Below the pieces are notes generated by a model. The model saw only the letters and a list, made by a program, of their open reading frames with translations. It made no database searches and was not told the origin of the DNA. A stretch of DNA of 64,000 nt from NCBI GenBank assembly GCA_041658585.1, contig JBAZZX010000002.1, positions 1 to 64,000 of the forward strand, given 5' to 3'. Both the position numbers and the translations under genes were made by a program. The stretch comes from DYFC01 sp041658585. GTDB lineage: Bacteria; Nitrospirota; Thermodesulfovibrionia; Thermodesulfovibrionales; SM23-35. Position 1 is the stretch's first letter, and each line of letters starts with the position of its first letter. Shown one piece after another: positions 16,139 through 24,373 of this stretch.

Positions 16139-18166
16139 TTGCAGCGCCGATCCGTCAAAATTCCATGCATGACATTGAAAGAACGAAAGAATATTTTTAC
16201 GTTGATTCCATGCATCATCTTTTCTTGGCTGGGGGAAAAAAATAGGGTTCTCTCTTCCGGGCGCATTGTAATATTTGTATTTGCGCTGTTTTTTTTTTCG
16301 GCAATCTTCACATTACCCTATAAATCCTTAGCCATGTCAACAAATCAGGGAGGAATGGGAGGAACCGGACCGGAAACAGGAATCTCTTACTCTCAACTTT
16401 ACGGAGGCAAAACTAAGGCAAGATATTCCTTCAGATTTGATGGCCTGGTTGAATTGACTTACCGAGACTCTACAATATTGACATCGTACAATGGTATAAG
16501 ACAAAAAACCGGCTGGACTTCTTTCGGACAGCGGTACAAACTTGGCGGGCATGGTTTCATTTATCACCACAAGCTGCTTAAATATTACGTAAACGTAGGC
16601 TTTAACTCGGACAAAACAAAAAATGACAATGAGACAGGTTCTGTCAATTCAAAACAAATAACCTATGATCTGGGGTTGATTTTTTTTAACACGAGGCCGG
16701 TTACTCTGGACCTTTATGCTTCGAGAACACTTTATGCCGGCGGCGGCTCCAACTTGACTGATGATTCTGTCTCCACATCATATGGCATCCGTTTGGTCTC
16801 GGTAAAAAAACCATTGCCTGTAATACGTATGGAATATTCCCATTGGGATTATCATGCCGAACGAATGGGCGGCACGAGGTTTTACGACGAATGGGAGGGG
16901 AAGTCCATAATTGTGAAACAAAAGGTCAAATACGAGACAATCAGCGACAGATTCGATATCTATGCAAACGGCTTTTGGAAGTCCCTAAAAACACGATATT
17001 CATTCAGTTCCGGCTTTGTAAAATTTTCGACTCTGAACCGGGATTTCGATACGTTTTATATCAGGACCAGTTTCTATACGCAATTTAAAAGTAACCATTC
17101 TCTCTGGAGTTCTTTTCAGTATAGGAAGATTGACACATCAAAGCTTCTAAACATTTCATTTGATTACAAGCCGGTCCCCATCAAAAACATACATCATAGC
17201 TACAGCTTTGAGTATATGAAATCGGAAACACCGGATACTAAATCAAATGCCTATATATTTGGCAGCCTATGGCGCTACCGGTTTTCTCCCAAGACCAATG
17301 CCAAAGTGGATTTCCATTACAGGCTCGGTTCAAATTCCGGAGACGACGAGACAGCCATAAAATTCGATGCTTCCATTAACCACGGCAGACCGTTAAAAGT
17401 ATTCGATTTAATCACCCAGTATAACTTTTTTATCGGACAGGAAACAAACGACAATAATTTCACTTTTCTGGAAAATAGACTTTACCTTTCTCTGGCGACG
17501 AGGAAATACCGATGGGGGAAAATATATACGACTTATGACATCAGATACAATATCTTTAATTTTAAATTCAACTCAACAGACCCCGGCAAGCCCACATCAA
17601 AGGATACTGACGAAATACAGCATAGATTCAGACTTGGAGCAAAAGTCAAAGGACCTTTAAGGGCTTCATGGTCCGTCGAACTGGAAGCCAGATACCTTGA
17701 TTCCTCTGAAAAAAATGCAGGTGCATGGAAGAGTGTGTGGATAGGTGAAAATCAATGGGCGCAGAAGATCAGGCATTATTCCGCGAAGGCGGATCTCCGC
17801 TACCCTATCGGAAGAAAAGGTACTTTGTCACTCGCCGGAAGCTATACCATGGGTGAGACGAATTCCCAACCGATCAGGAAGTATGATTATGAATCACGGT
17901 TGCATTACAACATTTTCAGAGACCTCCGCTTTTCCGGCTGGTGGAGAGTTGAATGGCGAAGTGCAGGATGGTGGAGTAACGGCAACTTGCAAAATGTCGA
18001 CAGGCAGTTTTACAATGATACGAAAACAACGGATTATCAATTCAACCTTGATTATGCCTGGAGAAAACTCTTTTTTTCGATGGAATACGCATGGACCAAA
18101 TTTGAAGAAGGAACAATTGAAACAGATGCAAAACGTATGTATTTAAGGGTAAGCAGACCATTTTGA
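16139..18166 (+). CDS. Outer-membrane beta-barrel protein, candidate electron-conduit porin
   Basis: The frame is 675 residues; the real start may be internal, since 16139 is TTG and the signal-like segment is at about residues 42-66 (RIVIFVFALFFFSAIF). The mature part is rich in alternating aromatic/polar beta-strand patterns (TYRDSTILTSYNGIRQKTGW, MKSETPDTKSNAYIFGSLWR) and ends in aromatic Phe (LRVSRPF), typical of outer-membrane barrels. I see no specific MtrB/PioB or Omb motif, so family is unassigned. Its place between two NHL lipoproteins and multihaem cytochromes suggests a barrel through which haem chains cross the outer membrane. That role is inference. Confidence 0.75.
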   Translation: MQRRSVKIPCMTLKERKNIFTLIPCIIFSWLGEKNRVLSSGRIVIFVFALFFFSAIFTLPYKSLAMSTNQGGMGGTGPETGISYSQLYGGKTKARYSFRFDGLVELTYRDSTILTSYNGIRQKTGWTSFGQRYKLGGHGFIYHHKLLKYYVNVGFNSDKTKNDNETGSVNSKQITYDLGLIFFNTRPVTLDLYASRTLYAGGGSNLTDDSVSTSYGIRLVSVKKPLPVIRMEYSHWDYHAERMGGTRFYDEWEGKSIIVKQKVKYETISDRFDIYANGFWKSLKTRYSFSSGFVKFSTLNRDFDTFYIRTSFYTQFKSNHSLWSSFQYRKIDTSKLLNISFDYKPVPIKNIHHSYSFEYMKSETPDTKSNAYIFGSLWRYRFSPKTNAKVDFHYRLGSNSGDDETAIKFDASINHGRPLKVFDLITQYNFFIGQETNDNNFTFLENRLYLSLATRKYRWGKIYTTYDIRYNIFNFKFNSTDPGKPTSKDTDEIQHRFRLGAKVKGPLRASWSVELEARYLDSSEKNAGAWKSVWIGENQWAQKIRHYSAKADLRYPIGRKGTLSLAGSYTMGETNSQPIRKYDYESRLHYNIFRDLRFSGWWRVEWRSAGWWSNGNLQNVDRQFYNDTKTTDYQFNLDYAWRKLFFSMEYAWTKFEEGTIETDAKRMYLRVSRPF

Positions 18167-18243
18167 CACATACTGATGATCGTGCAAATTTATCAAATAC
18201 CAGGGACAATTTCCAAAAATATCATAGCTATTTAGATATTATA

Positions 18244-19302
18244 ATGAAGTCAATAAATTGCTTAAACAAGCTTCTTGCCCTTTGCTTTCTATTCGCAGTT
18301 GTGACTCTTTCCGGGTGTGCTGCTTCCGGGCTTTTCAATCAGAACGACAGGTTTGCAGAACAGAAGGTTGTGCCGGTCTGGCCGGCCCCTCCCCAGCAGC
18401 CACGCATAAAATATCTGACGGGCTTTTCCACATCTTCCGAGCTTGGCATTAGAAAATCATGGTTCAAAAAGACAATAGAAACGGTCTTTGGAGAGGAAGA
18501 AGTTCGGGATGTACTGCTTCGGCCCTATGGTATTTTTGCGACAGATGGAAAAATTTATGTTACAGACCCCGGCACAAGGATTCTTCATATCTTTGATCCT
18601 GGAGCGGGGAGGTATTCACGCATCATGGATGCAGATACTGAAGAGTTTCAGTCTCCTATCGGTGTGGCTGCAGACGGGAATGGAGATATCTATATGACCG
18701 ATTCCATTCTGAAAAAGGTGTTCGTATTCAACAGAGAAGGGAAGCACATAAGGCAAATTGGTTCCTCAGATGCATTTCTTCGACCCACGGGTATTGCTCT
18801 CGATCATGAAAGAATTTATATAATTGATACACATGCCCATCATGTGTTAGTATTCAACAAAAAAGGCGAGCACCTCTTCAGTTTTGGCGGCAACGGAGCA
18901 AAAAAAGGCGAATTCAACTATCCAACTAATATTTTCAAAGGCAAAGACGGTCTGCTCTATATCACTGATTCCATGAACTTCCGGGTCCAGATTTTTGACA
19001 GAGACGGCAAATTTGTATCCGCCTTCGGCAAACCCGGCGACGGTTCGGGCGACCTCTCAAAACCCAAAGGCATAGCAGTCGACTCCGACGGCCATATATA
19101 TGTTGCCGATGCTCAATTCGACAACGTACAGATATTCAACAGTGAAGGCAAGCTTTTACTGGGGGTCGGGAAAACAGGAAACAATATTGGGCAGATGATC
19201 CTGCCGGCGGGCGTTTTTATCGACGAGTACGACAGGGTTTATGTAGCCGACTCTTACAACCACAGGATTCAGATATTTCAGTATATAAAAGAGAGGAAGT
19301 AA
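18244..19302 (+). CDS. NHL-repeat beta-propeller lipoprotein, copy 2
   Basis: Starting at ATG 18244 the protein is 352 residues with a clean lipoprotein signal (LLALCFLFAVVTLSGCAASG). An upstream TTG at 18163 would put 27 polar residues before it. It has the same proline-rich linker as copy 1 (VWPAPPQQPRIKYLTGF) and six NHL blades (GKIYVTDPGTRIL, DGLLYITDSMNFRVQIFDRD, GHIYVADAQFDNVQIFN, DRVYVADSYNHRIQIF). It is clearly homologous to copy 1, from an old duplication flanking the barrel gene. It is expected to be a lipid-anchored scaffold or docking protein for the cytochrome complex. Confidence 0.87.
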   Translation: MKSINCLNKLLALCFLFAVVTLSGCAASGLFNQNDRFAEQKVVPVWPAPPQQPRIKYLTGFSTSSELGIRKSWFKKTIETVFGEEEVRDVLLRPYGIFATDGKIYVTDPGTRILHIFDPGAGRYSRIMDADTEEFQSPIGVAADGNGDIYMTDSILKKVFVFNREGKHIRQIGSSDAFLRPTGIALDHERIYIIDTHAHHVLVFNKKGEHLFSFGGNGAKKGEFNYPTNIFKGKDGLLYITDSMNFRVQIFDRDGKFVSAFGKPGDGSGDLSKPKGIAVDSDGHIYVADAQFDNVQIFNSEGKLLLGVGKTGNNIGQMILPAGVFIDEYDRVYVADSYNHRIQIFQYIKERK

Positions 19303-20217
19303 ATGTGTTCTGAAAGAAAATATTTTTGCAGGTCATTTATCGGGATGTTCCCAAATAATACCATATATCGTCATTCCTCAACTCAACCGGGAAATCCGGT
19401 TTCCACGATCAGGCCGAAGAATAACAAGATTTATAGTTCAAGTGGTTTGACATACCAACTTGTTGGGTTCGCTATTTTTTTTCTTCTCTCAATTCCCGTA
19501 ATTGCCCTCGCAGGCGGTATCAGGGATACAAAGCATAACCTTTCCGGATCACTCAGCAAATGGCAGGGAAAATTTACAGTCAAGGCAGTTGATGAACCGG
19601 AAATATGCATTTTTTGCCATACTCCTCATAATGCGTCGCCGGCCCAACCCCTTTGGAACCATGACTTAAGCGGGGTCACAAACTATATCAATTACTGGAG
19701 CAATACCCTTGCATCCTATTCTTCAGAGGCTGAGGCCCCACCCATTGACGGCTACTCCAAACTGTGCCTCAGTTGCCATGACGGAACGGTTGCAGTCGGC
19801 TCAGTGCAAAGCAGATCGCTGGAAATACTCATGGAGGCCGGCGAGTGTGTCGATGGTTCAGGGAAACTCATCGTCGGCGGAGAGTGCAGCGGATACATCG
19901 GGACCGATCTTTCGGGAGGACATCCGATATCCATTGTTTACAACCAGTTTCTGGTCGACAAGAGAAATGAAAAAACCAACTTATGCCAGCTTAATCCCCC
20001 TCCGAGCAGTGATCCCGATGTGAAACTTTATCCGACACAGGGAGGTCAGCGGGGTGTGCAGTGCACGAGCTGTCATGACCCGCACACAAATAAGTCGGCA
20101 GAACTCAAAGACGGCCAGTTATGGCCGCCTTTGTGGCAAAAGCCTTCCTACAATGATGTCTGCTATGTCTGCCACAAAGTTGACTGCGGTGAACCAACAG
20201 AGATATGGCCATGGTAA
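19303..20217 (+). CDS. Tetrahaem c-type cytochrome, exported
   Basis: The 304-residue protein has an unusually long polar N-terminus before its hydrophobic signal segment (LVGFAIFFLLSIPVIALAGG, residues about 52-71), so the real start may be internal. It has four CxxCH motifs (CIFCHTPHNA, CLSCHDGT, CTSCHDPHT, CYVCHK). The CHTPHN...PLWN followed by CHDGT layout matches the cytochrome of the hydrogenase operon (1474-2151), making them distant paralogues. It begins directly after the NHL stop and overlaps the next gene by 13 bases. Part of the porin-cytochrome operon. Confidence 0.85.
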   Translation: MCSERKYFCRSFIGMFPNNTIYRHSSTQPGNPVSTIRPKNNKIYSSSGLTYQLVGFAIFFLLSIPVIALAGGIRDTKHNLSGSLSKWQGKFTVKAVDEPEICIFCHTPHNASPAQPLWNHDLSGVTNYINYWSNTLASYSSEAEAPPIDGYSKLCLSCHDGTVAVGSVQSRSLEILMEAGECVDGSGKLIVGGECSGYIGTDLSGGHPISIVYNQFLVDKRNEKTNLCQLNPPPSSDPDVKLYPTQGGQRGVQCTSCHDPHTNKSAELKDGQLWPPLWQKPSYNDVCYVCHKVDCGEPTEIWPW

Positions 20218-21332
20218 AGTTTTTCCGGTTGTCCTTGTTTATTATCTCTTTAAGCATTCCGTTGACTTTTTTTTCTTCAGCCCATTCAAAGTCTCTTATC
20301 GAGAAAACGCATTTTGATAAAACAAAAGTCCCTATGGGATGCGGAAGTTGCCATATAGGTCATGGTAGAATCCGCACCCCCATGCTGCCCGAAAGGAGAG
20401 ACCAGTTCTGTTTCATATGCCATGGAGATAGCTATGCCCTCGACAAAGCGCAAAAAGAGGGTCGCATTGCAAAGAGTGTCAGAGAAAATAATATCAAGAA
20501 AGAGTTTGAGAAACCCAACCACCATCCCATAGAACAAAATACCGGTTTGCACACATACGATGAAATTCTCCCTGAAATCGATTCTTCCATGCCGAGGCAC
20601 GTGTCATGCGGTGACTGCCACCATCATCATTTTGTGTCAAAAGAAAATAAAATGCTGGGGATAAGGGGCACAACATCACAAAGAGTGAAAGTCGCCGTAT
20701 CGGCTGAATATGAACTCTGCTTTAACTGCCATTCTTACAGCGCCAATCTTCCGTTATATCAAACAAACAAGGCAGAATTGTTTAACATATTGAATCCATC
20801 CTTTCATCCCGTTGTCGGTACGGGGAAAAACATTTCAATGACAAGTCTTATTGCGCCGTTGACAGTATCAAGTCAGATCAAATGCACAGACTGCCATGGC
20901 AGCGACGATCCGACCGGACCGAGAGGTCCTCATGGTTCACAATACAAGTATATACTGTCGAAGAACTTTTCCGATTCTGATGGGCCTGAGAATATTACAC
21001 AATACGAACTCTGCTACAGTTGTCACAGAAGAAATAGTATATTGAACAACGAAAGCTTCTCTTATCACAATCTGCATATTTCAGATGTGGGGACTTCTTG
21101 CAGGACATGCCACAATCCCCATGGCAGCACAAAGAACCAGCATCTGATTGACTTTGAATCCACCTTTGTTATCAGGCCGTCAACAAGCGGGAGGATGGCT
21201 TATACATCAATGGGACCGAATACCGGACAATGCTATCTAACCTGTCACGATAAAGACCATAATCCGGAAGTCTACCCGAAAGGTTCATCAAAACCGGCAG
21301 CACAGACGTCTTCTTCCAAAAAGAAAAAATAG
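20205..21332 (+). CDS. Multihaem c-type cytochrome (seven CxxCH plus one CX3CH)
   Basis: The 375-residue exported protein has a signal peptide (LSLFIISLSIPLTFFSSAHS) and motifs CGSCH, CFICH, CGDCH (followed by HHHH), CFNCH, CTDCH, CYSCH and CRTCH. An eighth site reads CYLTCH near residue 347, a CX3CH variant that can still hold haem in some cytochromes. The C-terminus ends in a Ser/Lys-rich tail. Last gene of the operon that starts at 14257; no terminator hairpin as clear as at 13739 follows, but dispersed hairpin repeats begin at 21352. Confidence 0.87.
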   Translation: MAMVKFFRLSLFIISLSIPLTFFSSAHSKSLIEKTHFDKTKVPMGCGSCHIGHGRIRTPMLPERRDQFCFICHGDSYALDKAQKEGRIAKSVRENNIKKEFEKPNHHPIEQNTGLHTYDEILPEIDSSMPRHVSCGDCHHHHFVSKENKMLGIRGTTSQRVKVAVSAEYELCFNCHSYSANLPLYQTNKAELFNILNPSFHPVVGTGKNISMTSLIAPLTVSSQIKCTDCHGSDDPTGPRGPHGSQYKYILSKNFSDSDGPENITQYELCYSCHRRNSILNNESFSYHNLHISDVGTSCRTCHNPHGSTKNQHLIDFESTFVIRPSTSGRMAYTSMGPNTGQCYLTCHDKDHNPEVYPKGSSKPAAQTSSSKKKK

Positions 21333-21351
21333 TATAGGTGGGCAATATATT

Positions 21352-21424
21352 TTCATCCTGAGCTTGTCGAACCATGACATTTGCTAAATCGCCGGTAGCC
21401 CTTCGACAAGCTCAGGACGACAGA
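21352..21424. repeat. Family-1 interior hairpin, solo
   Basis: CATCCTGAGCTTGTCGAACC pairs with CCCTTCGACAAGCTCAGGACG as in family-1 MITEs, but no terminal repeats are present. Lying between convergent genes, it may act as a transcription barrier. Confidence 0.55.
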
Positions 21425-21438
21425 TTCTCCAACCGAAT

Positions 21439-22158
21439 TTAGATTCGCTGTATCAGAGTCTTCATTTCCCCGACAGCCCGTTCCATCCCAACTAGCACAG
21501 CCCTTGATATGATGCTGTGTCCGATGTAAAGACCCCTCAACCCCTGTATTGAGGCTATTTTTTGAACATTAAAATAATTTAATCCGTGGCCGGCATTGAC
21601 CAGAAGACCCGAATCCAGGGCGTGCTTAATTGCGCTTACAATACGGATGAATTCCTTTTCCGCTTTTTTCCCTCTTGCATTGGCATACATGCCCGTATGG
21701 ATCTCGACCATATCAGCGCCTATCTCTCTTGTTATTTCAATATCCTTTGCCTCAGGATTAATAAACAGACTGACAGGGATTCCGGAGTCATGGATTTTCT
21801 TTATTGCTTCGCTGACAGCTTTTTTATGGGACTTCACATCCAGTCCGCCTTCTGTTGTCAATTCCTGTCTTTTTTCAGGGACCAGAGTAACCATATCGGG
21901 CTTTATTTTGGATGCAATGTCTATCATTTCTTTGGTTGCTGCCATTTCGAGGTTGAGTTCCACCGGAACAAATTCCCTCAATATCTTCAAATCCCGGTCC
22001 TGAATATGACGTCTGTCTTCTCTAAGGTGGACTGTGATGCCATCTGCGCCACCAAGGATAGCAAAGGTTGCAGCCATAACAGGATCAGGCTCAACACCCA
22101 GCCGCGACTGTCTCAGGGTTGCGACATGATCTATGTTAACACCCAATAACATAAACAC
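21439..22158 (-). CDS. pdxJ: Pyridoxine 5'-phosphate synthase
   Basis: The 239-residue protein is a full-length PdxJ, which condenses 3-amino-2-oxopropyl phosphate with deoxyxylulose 5-phosphate in vitamin B6 synthesis. Family hallmarks are LGVNIDHVATLRQSR at the N-terminus, GITVHLREDRRHIQ, VELNLEMA, VTLVPEKRQELTTEGGLD and the C-terminal phosphate-binding GLYIGHSIISRA. It is the last gene of the minus-strand run hypF-hypD-(CFeSP-like)-hypE-pdxJ, nine bases after hypE. Nothing unusual is visible. Confidence 0.96.
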   Translation of the reverse strand: MFMLLGVNIDHVATLRQSRLGVEPDPVMAATFAILGGADGITVHLREDRRHIQDRDLKILREFVPVELNLEMAATKEMIDIASKIKPDMVTLVPEKRQELTTEGGLDVKSHKKAVSEAIKKIHDSGIPVSLFINPEAKDIEITREIGADMVEIHTGMYANARGKKAEKEFIRIVSAIKHALDSGLLVNAGHGLNYFNVQKIASIQGLRGLYIGHSIISRAVLVGMERAVGEMKTLIQRI

Positions 22159-22167
22159 CTCTACGAG

Positions 22168-23166
22168 TTAACAGATTCTCGGCAATTGGTCTCCGGAGAG
22201 CATATCTATCATCCTTGTGCCGCCGATTACTGTCTTTAATAGAATCATGCCTTTGGGTTTTTTCTCAACCTCTCCGATGATGCAGGCTTCCCGTGCCAAT
22301 GGATTCTTCCTCATGGTTTTGACAAGCGGCTCTGCTACGTCACTGCTTACTATTGCAATCAGTATTCCTTCATTGGCAACGTAAAGAGGGTCAAGGCCAA
22401 GTAGTTCACAGGCGCCTTTAACACCGGATGGCACCGGTATGGCATTTTCATGAATAGTAATACAATACCCTGAATCTACTGCGATCTCCTTAAGGGTTGT
22501 TGCAAGACCTCCTCTGGTAGGGTCCCTCATGGCGTGTATTTTCTTTGTTTTTCTCAGCATCTCACGGACAAGACCGTTCAGAGGCGCTGTATCGCTTAAA
22601 ACTGGAGGATTAAAGGTAAGTCCGTTTCTTTCCGCGATAATCGAGATACCGTGGTTTCCGATAGGACCGCTCAGGATAACCTTGTCAGTCGGCTTAACTC
22701 TTAAAGGAGATACGTCAACACCTTCATCAATCACTCCGATACCTGAAGTATTAATAAAGATACCGTCGCCTTTTCCTTTGTTGACTACTTTTGTATCGCC
22801 GGCTACTATTTTTACTCCTGCCTTTTGCGCCGCCTCGGACATGGATGAAAGTATCTTTTTTAGATCTTTAAGGGGGAACCCTTCCTCAAGAATAAGGCCT
22901 GATGAAATATATAGTGGTTTTGCTCCTACCATGGAAAGATCATTTACCGTTCCGTAGACGGCAAGCTCTCCGATGTTGCCCCCGGGGAAAAATACGGGTG
23001 ATACGACATAGGAATCGGTTGTAAAAGCCATTTTCCCTTTGTTAATTGCTTTTAGTATTGCAGAATCATTGAGTGCTTTGAGTTCAAATTCAGGGACAAA
23101 ATGCTCCCTGATTAGTTGATACATTAATTTTCCCCCGCTGCCATGACCAAGCAGAATACGCTCCAT
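22168..23166 (-). CDS. hypE: Hydrogenase maturation factor HypE
   Basis: The 332-residue protein belongs to the AIR-synthase-like fold and dehydrates the carbamoyl group received from HypF to the cyanide ligand of the NiFe site. The N-terminus (ILLGHGSGGKLM), TDSYVVSPVFFPGGNIGELA, the MRDPTRGGLATTLKEIA segment and the C-terminal catalytic Cys (LPRIC-end) are all present. It lies between pdxJ and a repeat-filled gap of about 450 bp that follows the CFeSP-like gene. It serves the hydrogenase at 2380-5087. Confidence 0.96.
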   Translation of the reverse strand: MERILLGHGSGGKLMYQLIREHFVPEFELKALNDSAILKAINKGKMAFTTDSYVVSPVFFPGGNIGELAVYGTVNDLSMVGAKPLYISSGLILEEGFPLKDLKKILSSMSEAAQKAGVKIVAGDTKVVNKGKGDGIFINTSGIGVIDEGVDVSPLRVKPTDKVILSGPIGNHGISIIAERNGLTFNPPVLSDTAPLNGLVREMLRKTKKIHAMRDPTRGGLATTLKEIAVDSGYCITIHENAIPVPSGVKGACELLGLDPLYVANEGILIAIVSSDVAEPLVKTMRKNPLAREACIIGEVEKKPKGMILLKTVIGGTRMIDMLSGDQLPRIC

Positions 23167-23219
23167 GAGTTAATCCCTCCGTTTAAAATTCTCTATATTT
23201 ACAAAATCCATTAATGATT

Positions 23220-23349
23220 GAGGCTCTTGCAAATGTCTTGAAAAGATCAAAATGTCATGGTGAGCCTGTCGAACCATGGCAATAATTCAACTTCTTACAG
23301 CACCCTTCGACAAGCTCAGGGTGACAAAAAGGACTTTTGCAATAAGCTC
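23220..23349. mobile_element. MITE-like element, family 1, GAGGCTC subtype
   Basis: Terminal repeats GAGGCTCTTGCAAATGTC and GGACTTTTGCAATAAGCTC bound about 130 bp and are flanked by GATT on both sides, a likely target-site duplication. The interior is nearly identical to the copy at 59539-59668, including AAAAGATCAAAATGTCATGG. Confidence 0.8.
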
Positions 23350-23439
23350 GATTATATAATCAAATAATGTTAAATGCTATTTTAACATATTTATGGTCTC
23401 AGAATTGAACAGACATTGACTATACCACTCCCTGCTAAT

Positions 23440-23612
23440 TTGCCTTCCTTCGACAAGCTCAGGATGACACGATTGGAATGACATGTGTCATGGTGAGCCT
23501 GTCGAACCATGGCTCCGCTTTACAAAAGTGCGGTTATGATTGGTATTATATATTTTTCGTTTGCCTACTCCCCCGAATCCTTGAACCCTTTTTTATGTTC
23601 CTTGAACCCTGT
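23440..23612. repeat. Mixed dispersed repeats between hypE and the CFeSP-like gene
   Basis: CCTTCGACAAGCTCAGGATG and TCATGGTGAGCCTGTCGAACC (23449-23514) are interior family-1 units, and CGAATCCTTGAACCC / CCTTGAACCCTG (23576-23612) are GGATTCAAGG-type units. They separate hypE from its upstream operon neighbours. No gene is seen in 23167-23615. Confidence 0.6.
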
Positions 23613-23615
23613 CTT

Positions 23616-24245
23616 TTACGGCGGTATCCAGATATCTGAAAGAAACAACGGCAGCTCGGCTGCGCATACCGGCCCTACCCTTGCGTTCCATCCAGTCAGG
23701 GTTTCTATCTCATTCTTCAAGGATGATGCAAGGCCGGGTATTATAAAATCTTTTGCGGTAACCTTGTTATCCATGCCTGTCTTTGTCAGAGAATTATATA
23801 TTCTATCGGCCGTCAGGGTTTTATAAACCATAGACATATCCACTGTGTTCCCATCCGTATCAACAAACAAGACATAGAAGGGGCAAACTGTTGTGCTAAG
23901 GACAGTCAGAAGGACCTGTTCCGTGTATTCATTGTTCCCGGATATAATCGTCAGAGACCTTTCATCAGGCTGATTGAGCTCTACAAGTCCGGTAAATGCC
24001 GGGCGTGGATGCGTAAGCAATGGCACCTCGGGCCATGACTCTTCAATCTTTCTGACCGCTTCAAAAGCATAAGCTTTATTCCTGCCGATAAAAGGACATT
24101 CCTGCGGGAGTTTTTCCCCTCTTTTTATTGCATCGATAAATGAATCACAGGAGGAGAACCCGCATTGAACGCAGTCATTTTGATTCAGATATCTTTGAAA
24201 ATCTATTTTGTCTATATATAAATCTGCTTTTGGCAATAAGGCCAC
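23616..24245 (-). CDS. Mini corrinoid/iron-sulfur protein (CODH/ACS gamma-like) without the TIM barrel
   Basis: The 209-residue protein has an N-terminal [4Fe-4S] domain with CVQCGFSSC and a later Cys (LPQECP), as in the gamma subunit of the CODH/ACS corrinoid protein (AcsC/CdhE). It continues directly to a C-terminal segment matching that subunit's corrinoid-binding domain: FYVLFVDTDGNTVDMSMVY, DFIIPGLASSLKNEIETL and TGWNARVGPVCAAELPLFL. The long central TIM barrel (about 250 residues) is absent and the join is clean, so it looks like a compact family rather than a broken gene. It lies between hypD and hypE on the same strand. A link to hydrogenase maturation or one-carbon chemistry is inferred from position only. 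Confidence 0.7.
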   Translation of the reverse strand: MALLPKADLYIDKIDFQRYLNQNDCVQCGFSSCDSFIDAIKRGEKLPQECPFIGRNKAYAFEAVRKIEESWPEVPLLTHPRPAFTGLVELNQPDERSLTIISGNNEYTEQVLLTVLSTTVCPFYVLFVDTDGNTVDMSMVYKTLTADRIYNSLTKTGMDNKVTAKDFIIPGLASSLKNEIETLTGWNARVGPVCAAELPLFLSDIWIPP

Positions 24246-24324
24246 CTGCTTAATACTTTTTCTTCATTATATGCAGGTATTATGATTAGGGTATATGATT
24301 GCATAGGGTCAAATTATAGGTTTT

Positions 24325-24372
24325 GCCATTCATTTTGCATTGTTAATTGTCCATTGATAATTAATCTTTTCT
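24325..24372. repeat. AT-rich TTAATTGTCAATGG-type intergenic repeat
   Basis: Read on the minus strand it gives AATTATCAATGGACAATTAA then CAATGCAAAATGAATGG. The motif style is the same as the sequence embedded in hypF at 26644-26715. It separates hypD from the CFeSP-like gene. No hypC-sized frame fits in this gap. Confidence 0.4.
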
Positions 24373-24373
24373 A

